A stretch of 64,000 nt of DNA, from contig JALHMG010000019.1 of NCBI GenBank assembly GCA_022844135.1, positions 1 through 64,000 on the forward strand. The letters are read 5' to 3'. The notes beneath the pieces were generated by a model, which saw only the letters and a program-made list of their open reading frames with translations, had not been told where the DNA came from and ran no database searches. Origin of the DNA: Lysobacterales bacterium. GTDB lineage: Bacteria > Pseudomonadota > Gammaproteobacteria > Xanthomonadales > SZUA-5. The translations under genes and the position numbers were made by a program. Positions 19,401-26,860 of this stretch are shown piece after piece (the first letter of the stretch is position 1; every line of letters begins with the position of its first letter).

Positions 19401-19518
19401 CACCTTTGCGCGTAGCACTGATCCGACTCAGCTCGGGAAAGCCGGCCGCATGGACCCAAAATTGACCATCGTCAAGTGGGATTGCCAGCCAGTACAAATT
19501 GAGATCGATGTGCGCCAT
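16426..19518 (-). CDS. HSP100/Clp-like double AAA+ ATPase with RF2-like C-terminal domain, first gene of operon
   Basis: A 1030-aa protein from the ATG at 19518 (MAHIDLNLYWLAIP); an in-frame ATG at 19578 is possible and no clear ribosome-binding site decides. Residues 1-200 form an unrecognised N-terminal domain. D1 has GPPGCGKT (~222) and AGQSGYGQW (~258), but its Walker B reads ILHLGHLTEL (~279), without Asp or Glu. D2 has GPTGTGKT (~481), LLLDEFEKAH (~551), LTSNLGA and a FVRPELYNRFD sensor region; the GYVG pore loop is deleted. The C-terminal part contains ASFWDREIEP (~818), like the FWD segment of RF2, then a PCRF-like region ending TVEADLCAALFAGEVGVHVW (~938). It heads an operon of three paralogues on the minus strand. 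Confidence 0.82.
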   Translation of the reverse strand: MAHIDLNLYWLAIPLDDGQFWVHAAGFPELSRISATRKGGERALAKRIETFLSREAIDHVHRRIWPEPTSTTIPIEIKAPSRSAEWRLPVSLAVQVLYARHGAQWLAVAPAIGLSLAAETEEDLRETVVQHAQVRLSKLERARLRELAQIDRFRGATLTSSSVPLEVPSAKARAARRDQVDTSVLAAVADPFPPMRATALDAVVLRLAEALSGAMAHSVLLVGPPGCGKTSAVAELAKRYPAMALLQTDGARLIAGQSGYGQWQQRLRELVREMAKAKSILHLGHLTELMEVGRCRAGEQSMAGFLRGDIARGTLRVVAECTPEQLAAIERDEPGLIAAFQTVTVQAPDVETTRQILLAEAKALRIDAGAAEIAWIERLHRRYAGYSARPARAIEFLRDLGQIGQPVTVALATREFAAQTGLPPWLLDEAQPFDRASAERFFTTRVRGQTEAVRTVLARIAEIKADLHRGGRPLGSFLLIGPTGTGKTELAKTLAAFLFGSSERLTRFDLSQATDPSSVQRLIGSSAYGAPEGLLTARIREQPFAVLLLDEFEKAHPSFFDLLLQMLGDGRLTDGSGRVADLSNAVVLLTSNLGAADAQRAAMGFASRRSGGEYEAAVKRFVRPELYNRFDAIVPFAPLDRDQCRAIAAREVDRVLARDGLRQRGILPELPADTVERLADVGFDAAFGARALKRHIERELVVPLSETLAANPQASNLILAERRVRATLSARPAATGAALANAARGLRQRCARVLSCSELQALVDEAEMLKLAARRLARRQLTPLPAAVERLKLLSQLQADAQAQLNAACTHEDEALASFWDREIEPSGEASRLTQALLALKRRVLAAGYRDADRIELLLVADVHAWLCELLGAFHNLKCRMQVVQVVERHGSDLRARPLDDVPYKTTVLDQPPSTVIGLTMTVEADLCAALFAGEVGVHVWRPAREAGAPRFAMLRATNASAEIDLTQLRNVAESPLPRIREFDHDKGELREGKWRRVWDTLAPRHQIAERMRDRLQQAIDRIGEAEAGP

Positions 19519-19819
19519 TCGCGCACTAGAGAGCATGCAAAGCGGAAGTTCAAGCGTCGCAGTGCAACCGCCAGGCACGGCCGAGAATTCAGCGCCCTGC
19601 GCGGCTGCGACTTTGGCTCAGTCATCGATCAGCCCAAACCCAGCGCGACGGCGTGTCATCAGTGCTGGATCCACGGCCACAGACTAGTGCGCGAAACCTT
19701 GTGAATCGGTAAGCGCGACCGCTGGTTCCCGATTTGAATGGCCTGACACCCGCTGTGTTTGTCCCTCTACCGATTTCCATTCGATCACGCTGGGCGTGAA
19801 GGCGTCTGAATGGCTGCGA

Positions 19820-20030
19820 CTGACAAGCGGGATGTCCCGTTCTACCCACCAGTCAAAGCACTCGCCGGCACTTCGCCACCGCGCGCGCCAAGTAGATCGG
19901 CGCTGCCGCCCTTGGCGTGCGTCGGCTCCGGCCAGCGCAACGGCTCGCCATCGGTGCGGCCGATAAAAAAGAACCGCTGCCGCGTCGTCGGGTCGCCGAA
20001 GTCCGCACAGTTGAGCACGCGGAAGTCACT
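19820..20030 (-). pseudogene. Remnant of a C5-cytosine DNA methyltransferase, frameshifted
   Basis: The minus strand encodes LNCADFGDPTTRQRFFFIGR followed by TDGEPLRWPEPTHAKGG, the conserved region after the catalytic core in phage and restriction-type C5-cytosine methyltransferases (LN..D.G.PQ.R.R.F.I, then WP.PTH). Near 19880 the frame shifts, and the next frame continues WRSAGECFDWWVERDIP, the expected following WR.A...DW block. The catalytic PCQ and ENV motifs and the target-recognition domain are absent. It is a dead fragment of a modification gene. The rest of the 19519-20090 gap shows no gene. Confidence 0.65.
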
Positions 20031-20090
20031 ACTGCGACAACGAATCCTTGGTGCATCATCATCGTATTTGATCAGCATCGGTAACACTTC

Positions 20091-20918
20091 ATGGCCAAGC
20101 ACATGTCAACGAAGCCAAAACCGTTCTGCTTCGTGCTCATGCCGTTTGAAGCCAAGTTCAATGACATCTACGAGTACGGAATCAAGGGAGCCTGCACCGA
20201 TGCCGGCATACACTGTGAACGCGTAGATGAGCAGGTGTACCTAGGCTCGATTCTTGAGAGAATCTACAGTCAGATCGACAAGGCCGATCTGCTGGTCGCA
20301 GACATGACCGGCAAGAACCCCAACGTCTTCTACGAAGTCGGCTATGCCCACGCGTTGGGCAAGAACGTAGTCTTGTTGACAAGCGTCGCCGAAGACATCC
20401 CGTTTGATCTGAAGCACTTCCCACACATTGTCTACGGCTCAGAGATCAAGACCCTTCAAACGCATTTGACGCGATTCCTGAAGCATTTGACTTCAGATGA
20501 ATCGCCCGATCAAGCAGCTACAAAAATTGGCCTTGAGATCTTCCGCGGCAGTGAGAAATTATCTGACGGCAACGTCATCATAACGGTTGGAAATTATCGG
20601 CTGGGAGGCCATTTCACACTACTCAACGCCTCGACCCGAACCTACGCTCGTGGAGATTTTAGAATTGCAGTCATTGCGCCACCTCCCTTTGAATTGGCGA
20701 GAGCTGAAAATGGAAAACTGTGTAGTGTTACCAAGCTACAAGACGGTAGCTACCTCCATGTGTTACCGGAGTTCGATAAACTCTTCCCTGGTGCTGCAAC
20801 GAGCTTCTCATGGTATCTGGAGACATTTGGACCAAATCCTGATGAATTCAAAGCCTGCCTTCGCGTTTTCTCGGACGCTGGATTGCGTGATTTTCCTATT
20901 ACGATCAGACGAACTTAA
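20091..20918 (+). CDS. TIR/nucleoside deoxyribosyltransferase-like protein, putative conflict effector
   Basis: A 275-aa protein. Residues ~10-130 match the predicted nucleoside 2-deoxyribosyltransferase/TIR-like family: FCFVLMPF, a GIHCERVDE segment, DKADLLVADMTGKNPNVFYE, then VGYAHALGKNVVLLT. The Glu in FYEVGYAHA lines up with the catalytic Glu of deoxyribosyltransferases, so cleavage of a nucleotide or NAD glycosidic bond is possible. The C-terminal ~140 residues are not recognised and look beta-rich. The start could be the ATG at 20091 or, less likely, 20106. The DNA is visibly poorer in GC than its neighbours, and it sits beside a methyltransferase remnant, both signs of horizontal transfer. 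Its operon partners are not evident. Confidence 0.7.
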   Translation: MAKHMSTKPKPFCFVLMPFEAKFNDIYEYGIKGACTDAGIHCERVDEQVYLGSILERIYSQIDKADLLVADMTGKNPNVFYEVGYAHALGKNVVLLTSVAEDIPFDLKHFPHIVYGSEIKTLQTHLTRFLKHLTSDESPDQAATKIGLEIFRGSEKLSDGNVIITVGNYRLGGHFTLLNASTRTYARGDFRIAVIAPPPFELARAENGKLCSVTKLQDGSYLHVLPEFDKLFPGAATSFSWYLETFGPNPDEFKACLRVFSDAGLRDFPITIRRT

Positions 20919-21178
20919 ACTGAGGACCTCTAGCCGAAGCCAAGACAGGCGGCGACAGAACAAGGTCGAAGTATATCGCGGGTCGGACTTGCGCTTGCCA
21001 GGGACGGCGCTTGCGAAAACTTGGCGCGTTTCGCCCGCGCTTGGCGCCGACGCATCGTCGCAAGATCTCGAATGGGCACTGCCAAGCCCCGAGACGATCT
21101 CCAGCAATCGATGCCCGGCATGCGGGCTGGTACGAATCGAAAATATTGCGCGGGATTTTGGATTGACGGAGACCAGAC

Positions 21179-22120
21179 ATGTTCAACCCGGCCAAACGCC
21201 CGATGGTCCTCGATGGAGGTCTTGCTACCGAACTCGCCCGGCGCGGCTTCGATATCGGGGGCGAGCTTTGGTCGGCGCGCCTGCTCGCTGACGCACCGGA
21301 AGCGATAAAGGCTGTGCATCGCGCTTACTTTGAGGCCGGCGCCGATGTCGCCATCACCGCCAGCTATCAGGCGAGCTTCGAAGGCTTCGCGGCACGCGGA
21401 TTTTCGCGCAGCGACACTGAGCGACTCATGCAGCGTTCGGTGTCGCTCGCGCGCGCCGCGAGAGAGGAGCTTGCCGAAAGCGAGGGCGCTGCGGCGCGTA
21501 CCCGGTGGGTTGCGGCGTCGGTGGGTCCTTACGGGGCGACGCTGCATGACGGCTCGGAGTATCGCGGCGATGACGGGTTGAGCGAAGACGCCCTGGTCGC
21601 GTTCCATCAACCGCGCATGGATGCACTCCTTGGCGCCGATCCCGACCTGCTCGCGTGCGAAACGCTTCCGTCGCTGCGCGAGGCGCGAGCGATTCTGCGT
21701 GCGCTGGGTGCGTATCCCAAGGCTCGCGCCTGGGTGAGCTTTACCTGTCGCGACGGTTCGTCGACTTGCGCCGGCGACGCGATTGCCGACTGCGCCCGAA
21801 CGCTGGACGCGGCGCCGCAGGTGGTAGCGATGGGGATCAACTGCGTGGACCCGGCGCTGGTGACATCTCTGGTGCGAACGATGGCCGCCGTTTCCGACAA
21901 GCCGATCGTGGTTTACCCGAACTCGGGCGAGGTCTGGAACGCCACGGCTCGCTGCTGGGAGGGAAACGCCACGCGCTTCACGGCGCACGTGCGCGAGTGG
22001 CTGGACGCGGGTGCCATGTGGATCGGCGGCTGCTGCCGGACCACGCCCGAGGACATCCGGCTGGTTCGGGACCTGGTGGATTCCGCCGTCTCGCGCTTCC
22101 CGCTCGCAGTGGCGGACTGA
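21179..22120 (+). CDS. mmuM: Homocysteine S-methyltransferase
   Basis: A 313-aa zinc enzyme that transfers a methyl group from S-methylmethionine or S-adenosylmethionine to homocysteine, making methionine. LDGGLATELARRG at residues 11-23 is the family's N-terminal signature. The zinc ligands are the Cys in GINCVDP and the paired Cys in GGCCRTTPEDI near the C-terminus. The length matches stand-alone MmuM proteins, with no folate or B12 modules. The 260-bp gap upstream shows no SAM riboswitch that I can recognise and no gene. It ends 140 bp ahead of the MoxR cassette, on the same strand. Confidence 0.9.
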   Translation: MFNPAKRPMVLDGGLATELARRGFDIGGELWSARLLADAPEAIKAVHRAYFEAGADVAITASYQASFEGFAARGFSRSDTERLMQRSVSLARAAREELAESEGAAARTRWVAASVGPYGATLHDGSEYRGDDGLSEDALVAFHQPRMDALLGADPDLLACETLPSLREARAILRALGAYPKARAWVSFTCRDGSSTCAGDAIADCARTLDAAPQVVAMGINCVDPALVTSLVRTMAAVSDKPIVVYPNSGEVWNATARCWEGNATRFTAHVREWLDAGAMWIGGCCRTTPEDIRLVRDLVDSAVSRFPLAVAD

Positions 22121-22260
22121 GTCGATGCCATCGCCGATGCGATTGCCGCTCAGGCGCGCCGAGTTGGTCGATCCAACCTCACAACCAACTGGAGGCTCGG
22201 TCTTGCGGCCAGGCGCGGCGCTCACGTAGGGTTGCCGCTTTCGACTGTCGATGGTTTCTC

Positions 22261-23343
22261 ATGTCCGAGCTGCGCTTGCCTGCTGAGCTGAAGTTCGCCG
22301 CTGAGTTAGCGGCGCTGGAAGCGACCGACGATGCGTTGCGGCCACCGCAATGGCGCTTGAGCCCGAAGGCGGTCGAGACGTATGTCATGGGGAGCGCCAG
22401 GCCGATCGGCGGCGTGGCGATCACGCCAAAGTACTACGGCGATCGCGCACTGGTGCAGGTAGCGATTGCGACTTTGGCCTCGGATCGTGCGCTGATGCTG
22501 GCCGGCGAGCCGGGCACCGCCAAGAGCTGGCTGTCGGAGCATTTGTCGGCCGCCATTTGCGGAACCTCGCTGCTGACCGTGCAGGGAACTGCCGGCACCA
22601 GCGAGGACCATCTCAAGTATGGGTGGAACTATGCGCTGCTGATCGCCGAGGGCCCGAGCGAGCGAGCGCTGGTGCCATCGCCGGTGATGCGCGCGATGCG
22701 ACAGGGCAAGATCGCTCGCGTCGAGGAAATCACGCGCACCAGTCCGGAGGTGCAGGACGCGCTGATTTCGATTTTGTCGGAGAAGCAGATTGCGGTACCG
22801 GAGTTGAACGAAACGGTCAGCGCGCAGCGCGGCTTTTCGATCATCGCTACGGCCAATACGCGCGACCGCGGCGTCAACGAAATGAGTGCGGCGTTGAAGC
22901 GCCGCTTCAATTTCGTGACCGTGCCGGTGGTCGACGACCTCGACCAGGAGATCCGCATTGTTCAGCAGCGCGAGGCGCAGTTGCGGAGCGATTACCAGGT
23001 CGGCGCGCCGCCGCCTGAAGATCTGACACGATTGCTGGTCACCGTGTTCCAGGAGCTGCGCAGCGGCGCCACCAAGGACGGCAAGACCAAAGTTCGCACG
23101 CCGAACGGCGTGTTGTCGACGGCCGAGGCGATCAGCGTGCTGTTCAACAGCGGCATTCTCGCGCAGAGTTTTGGCGATGGCGCCGTCGGCGGCGTCGATG
23201 TCGCCCGCGCTCTGACCGGCGCGCTGGCGAAGGAAGGCGCCGATGATTTGAAGGTGCTGCGCGAGTATCTGGAAACCGTGGCCAAGACGCGCGGCGGCGC
23301 GTGGAAGGCTTTCTACGCAGCGGCGAAGCAAACCTTGGCCTGA
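22261..23343 (+). CDS. MoxR-family AAA+ ATPase
   Basis: A 360-aa AAA+ ATPase, first gene of a four-gene overlapping cassette. Walker A AGEPGTAKSWLSE is at residues ~81-93. The Walker B region RVEEITRTSPEVQDALISIL is near 153 and has Glu-Glu in place of Asp-Glu. Sensor 1 is IIATANTRDRGVNEMS, with ALKRRFNFVTVP after it. MoxR proteins act as chaperone-like partners of VWA proteins, often loading metal or activating a complex. The start at 22261 is supported by the MSELRLPAELKF start region and by spacing; the frame is open further upstream but overlaps mmuM. The stop and the next start overlap as TGATG. Confidence 0.88.
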   Translation: MSELRLPAELKFAAELAALEATDDALRPPQWRLSPKAVETYVMGSARPIGGVAITPKYYGDRALVQVAIATLASDRALMLAGEPGTAKSWLSEHLSAAICGTSLLTVQGTAGTSEDHLKYGWNYALLIAEGPSERALVPSPVMRAMRQGKIARVEEITRTSPEVQDALISILSEKQIAVPELNETVSAQRGFSIIATANTRDRGVNEMSAALKRRFNFVTVPVVDDLDQEIRIVQQREAQLRSDYQVGAPPPEDLTRLLVTVFQELRSGATKDGKTKVRTPNGVLSTAEAISVLFNSGILAQSFGDGAVGGVDVARALTGALAKEGADDLKVLREYLETVAKTRGGAWKAFYAAAKQTLA

Positions 23344-25667
23344 TGGCAGTGAGTCTGGCGGGCGTCCATTTGTTTCCGGTGCGGCACCACTCGCCGCGCG
23401 CCGCGCTGTGTTTGCGCGCGCTGCTCGATGAGGTGCGCCCGGCGTTGGTCCTGATCGAAGGCCCCAGCGACGCCGATGCGTTGATTCCGATTCTGAGCGC
23501 GGACGACACGAAGCCGCCGATCGCCATCCTGGCTTACCGCACCGACGGCACGCCGCAAAGCGCGATGTGGCCGTTCGCGCGCTATTCGCCGGAGTTTCAG
23601 GCGCTGCGATGGGCGCACGAGCATGGCGCCCAGGCGCGCTTCATCGACTGGCCATCGGGGATGGCGCTGGCGGCTGATGCGGCAAGAGCCCAAACAGATT
23701 CCCACCGAGCTGCGGCAGCATCGGACGAGGACACTCGGCCGATAGCGCCCGAAGACGCTGCGCCCGATCGCTACCGAGCGCTCGCCGAGCGCTTTGGCCT
23801 GCGTCATTTCGATGAGTTCTGGGACGCGTTTTTCGAGACGCCCTGTTACCAGCCGGCAAGCTTCCGCGACGCGCTCAACGCCTATGCCGAGTGGACTGCG
23901 CCGGCGATCGAACGCGACGCGGAGAGCGCGCTGCGCGATCGCGTCATGGGCGATGCGATCGCTGCTGCCATTGCCTCTGGCACGGCGCCGCAGCGCATCG
24001 TTGCGGTGCTCGGCGCGGCACATGTTGCCGCGTTGCTGCGCGGCGACCCGGCGCCACAATCGGCGCTGCCCGACGCGTTGCCGACGGCGCTGGCGGTGGT
24101 GCCGTATTCGTATCCGCGATTGTCCGAGCAGAGCGGTTACGGCGCCGGCAATCGCGCCCCTTGGTTTTACGAACGCGCTTACGAAGGCGGCAACGACTTT
24201 GCGCACGCGTCGCTGCTGGTGCTGATCGAATTTGCCGGCAATTTGCGCGCTCGGGGATTTTCGGTGTCGCTGGCGGACGTCATCGAGGCCTATCGATTGG
24301 CCCGGACCTTGGCCGAGATTCGCGGCAAGTCCGCGCCGGGCGTGGACGAGTTGTCGGAGGCAACGCAAGCCACGCTGGCGCGCGGCGAGGCGGCGCCGAT
24401 ACGCGAGTTCCTGCTGCCGCTGCTGATCGGCCGACGCATCGGTCAACTCGGCGCCAGCGCCGGGCGCAATTCGCTGCAACTGGAATTTGCGCAAGGGATC
24501 GCGGCATACGGCCTCCCGCAGATCGATGAGCCAGAGACTGTCACGTTGCGGCTCGCCGATAGCACACAGGCTGGCGCCAGTTTGTTCCTGCATCGCTTGC
24601 GCGTCGCCGATGTGCCGTTCGCCAGTTATGTCGGTTCGCAATCGGTGCTGACGCGCGGGCGCGCGGAGGACGACGAGGCGGGTGGTTACGGTGCGCTGAG
24701 CCGCGTACGCGAACACTGGGAAGTACAGTGGTCGCCAGCCACCGAAGTGGCGCTCGCCGAGCGCGTGATCTACGGCGAGCGGTTCGCCGAGGTATGCGAA
24801 CGGCGCCTCAACGAGGCCATTGGAACGGCCAGCCTTGCCGCCGATGCCACGCGTGTGCTGATCGACGCGGTGCTCACCGACGCCGCGCAGGCCCTGGCGC
24901 GAGCGCTCGACGCGGCCGAGCGCCTGAGCAGCATCGACGACGACGTCGTCAGCTTGAGCCAGGCAGCGCGCACCTTGTCGGCGCTCAAGAGCTACGGCAG
25001 TTCGAGACCGACATTGACGCAAATCGCCGGCACCATCGAGCGCCTGCTGGTCGGCACTTTCACCCGCGCGATGCTGCGCTTGCCGATCGCCTGTCGCGGC
25101 GACGTCGAAGCCAGCGGCGATGCGCGTTCTGCCATGCGCACGCTGCACGAACTGGCGCTGTCGCAGCCCGCGCTCGATCGCGGCACCTGGATGCAGACGC
25201 TCACCGATATCGCCGGCGACGAAGGGCTGGAGGCGACCGCCAGCGGCGTCGCGGCGGCGCTCCTGTATCTGGCGCGCGAGCTGGACGAGGCCGATTTGCG
25301 GGGGTTGCTGGAACGCCGTCTGGGCGACGTGATCCGTCCAGCGCGCGCCGCGGACTTCCTGGCCGGTTTTTTCCAGGTCAACGCGCTCGTATTGCTGAAG
25401 AATCGCGAAATCGTCGCGGCGCTGAGCGAGTTTCTCCAGGCGCTCTCGGCGCAGCATTTTCGCGACGCACTGCCGGCGCTGCGCCGCGCCTTCGCAGTCC
25501 TCGGCGCCAGCGAGCGCCGATTTTTGCTCGAGCATCTGGTCGGGCTGCATGGCCGCGCCGCGCCTGCCGTCGCTACGCAAGTAGTCGCTGCAGCGGACCA
25601 GCAGGCGCTCAGCGATCTGGGCGCCGCGCTGGGCCAGGCGCTGGACGATTTGGGTGACTTGTTATGA
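23343..25667 (+). CDS. DUF5682 family protein
   Basis: A 774-aa protein of the DUF5682 family, found beside MoxR and VWA genes in many bacteria. Near the N-terminus it has LFPVRHHSPRAALCLRALL and LIEGPSDADAL, and later VAVLGAAHVAALL. This RHHSP / EGP / GAAH pattern recalls the EreA/ChaN/TIKI-like fold, in which such residues form a metal or catalytic site; that link is an inference. The C-terminal ~350 residues are helical and unassigned. It overlaps MoxR at its start and the VWA gene at its stop (ATGA), so the four proteins are probably made together in fixed ratio. Confidence 0.82.
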   Translation: MAVSLAGVHLFPVRHHSPRAALCLRALLDEVRPALVLIEGPSDADALIPILSADDTKPPIAILAYRTDGTPQSAMWPFARYSPEFQALRWAHEHGAQARFIDWPSGMALAADAARAQTDSHRAAAASDEDTRPIAPEDAAPDRYRALAERFGLRHFDEFWDAFFETPCYQPASFRDALNAYAEWTAPAIERDAESALRDRVMGDAIAAAIASGTAPQRIVAVLGAAHVAALLRGDPAPQSALPDALPTALAVVPYSYPRLSEQSGYGAGNRAPWFYERAYEGGNDFAHASLLVLIEFAGNLRARGFSVSLADVIEAYRLARTLAEIRGKSAPGVDELSEATQATLARGEAAPIREFLLPLLIGRRIGQLGASAGRNSLQLEFAQGIAAYGLPQIDEPETVTLRLADSTQAGASLFLHRLRVADVPFASYVGSQSVLTRGRAEDDEAGGYGALSRVREHWEVQWSPATEVALAERVIYGERFAEVCERRLNEAIGTASLAADATRVLIDAVLTDAAQALARALDAAERLSSIDDDVVSLSQAARTLSALKSYGSSRPTLTQIAGTIERLLVGTFTRAMLRLPIACRGDVEASGDARSAMRTLHELALSQPALDRGTWMQTLTDIAGDEGLEATASGVAAALLYLARELDEADLRGLLERRLGDVIRPARAADFLAGFFQVNALVLLKNREIVAALSEFLQALSAQHFRDALPALRRAFAVLGASERRFLLEHLVGLHGRAAPAVATQVVAAADQQALSDLGAALGQALDDLGDLL

Positions 25668-26860
25668 GCCTGGGGCCCGACGCTGCGGCAACGTTGCTGC
25701 GATGGCGCCTGGTGCTCGGCGCCGAGGCCGAACGCGCCGAACCGCTGCTCGGGCTTGCGGCGTTATCGGGCCGATGCGGGCCCGGCGTCGACGACGTGGT
25801 GGCGTTGACGGACGAGGAATTGGCGGCGCTCGACGACACGCTCGATTTCGTCTACGGCGCCAGTCGCAAAACCGGACTGACGACCTACCTGCCGCGCTGG
25901 CTGGAACGCGTGCGCGGCTTCTTCACCGCCGACGTTGTCGCTTTGGTGCAGAAAGATGCCATCGAGAAAAAGGGCCTGACGCGACTGCTGTTCGAGCCTG
26001 AAACCCTGCCTTATCTGGAGAAGAACGCCGATCTCGTCGCCACCTTGCTGTCGGCGCGGGCGCTGGTGCCGGACGAAGCCAAGGAGATAGCGCGCGGCAT
26101 CGTCCGCGAAGTGGTCGAGGCGCTGCGCAAGAAGCTGGAGACAGCCACGCGCACGGCACTGATCGGCGCGGTCAAGCGCCATTCGCGCAGCCCGTTCAAG
26201 GTCGCACGCAATCTCGATTGGAAGCGCACCGTGCAGCGCAATCTGCATACGTTCGATCGCGCCAGGCGGCGCCTGGTGCCGGAGTCGTTCCACTTTCTCG
26301 CCAACCAGCGCAAGCGCCACGAATGGCAAGTGGCGATCCTCGTCGATCAGTCCGGGTCGATGGCGGTGAGCGTGGTCTACAGCGCAATCATGGCGGCGAT
26401 TTTTGCGTCGATCGATGTGCTGCAGACGCGTCTTGCGTACTTCAATCACGACACCGTCGTCGATATGACGCCGCAGCTCACCGACCCGGTCGATGTGTTA
26501 TTCAGCGCGCAATTGGGCGGCGCCGAAAACTACAACCTGGCGCTCGATTTCGCCAAGGCGAATTACCTCGATCGTCCGGAAAAAACGCTGTTGCTGCTGA
26601 TCACCGATCTGTATCACACCGCCGGCGACAACGCGCGTTTTCTGCACCAGGTGCAAGAGATGATCGAAGCGAAAGTAAAATTCATGGTGCTGCTGAAGTT
26701 GTCCGATGCCGGCCAACCGAGCTACGACCATCAGCTGGCGAAACAACTGGCAGCCCTGGGTGCGCACTGCTTCGGCGCCTCACCCAAACAGCTGGTGGAT
26801 ATCGTCGAACGCATCATGAAAAACCAGCCCTATGAACAACTTGCGCAAAACCTGACATGA
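25664..26860 (+). CDS. VWA domain-containing protein
   Basis: A 398-aa cytoplasmic protein with a von Willebrand A domain in its C-terminal half. The MIDAS motif DQSGSMAVS starts near residue 228. The later MIDAS acidic residue is in LLLITDLYHT; the usual threonine position is less clear. Residues 1-215 are helical and contain the basic stretch RNLDWKRTVQRNLHTFD ahead of the VWA fold, typical of MoxR-linked VWA proteins. No signal peptide or membrane segment is seen. It overlaps both neighbours by ATGA. The expected role is a metal-dependent adaptor acting with the MoxR ATPase. Confidence 0.9.
   Translation: MSLGPDAAATLLRWRLVLGAEAERAEPLLGLAALSGRCGPGVDDVVALTDEELAALDDTLDFVYGASRKTGLTTYLPRWLERVRGFFTADVVALVQKDAIEKKGLTRLLFEPETLPYLEKNADLVATLLSARALVPDEAKEIARGIVREVVEALRKKLETATRTALIGAVKRHSRSPFKVARNLDWKRTVQRNLHTFDRARRRLVPESFHFLANQRKRHEWQVAILVDQSGSMAVSVVYSAIMAAIFASIDVLQTRLAYFNHDTVVDMTPQLTDPVDVLFSAQLGGAENYNLALDFAKANYLDRPEKTLLLLITDLYHTAGDNARFLHQVQEMIEAKVKFMVLLKLSDAGQPSYDHQLAKQLAALGAHCFGASPKQLVDIVERIMKNQPYEQLAQNLT

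Noticed and set aside
20919-21178. SAM riboswitch ahead of mmuM
   Set aside because: No SAM-I or SAM-II core sequence or matching stems could be seen in the 260-bp gap.
23313-25580. Very long open frame on the minus strand opposite the DUF5682 gene
   Set aside because: It mirrors a well-supported plus-strand gene in GC-rich DNA, has no recognisable domain and has an Arg/Gln-rich composition typical of antisense frames.
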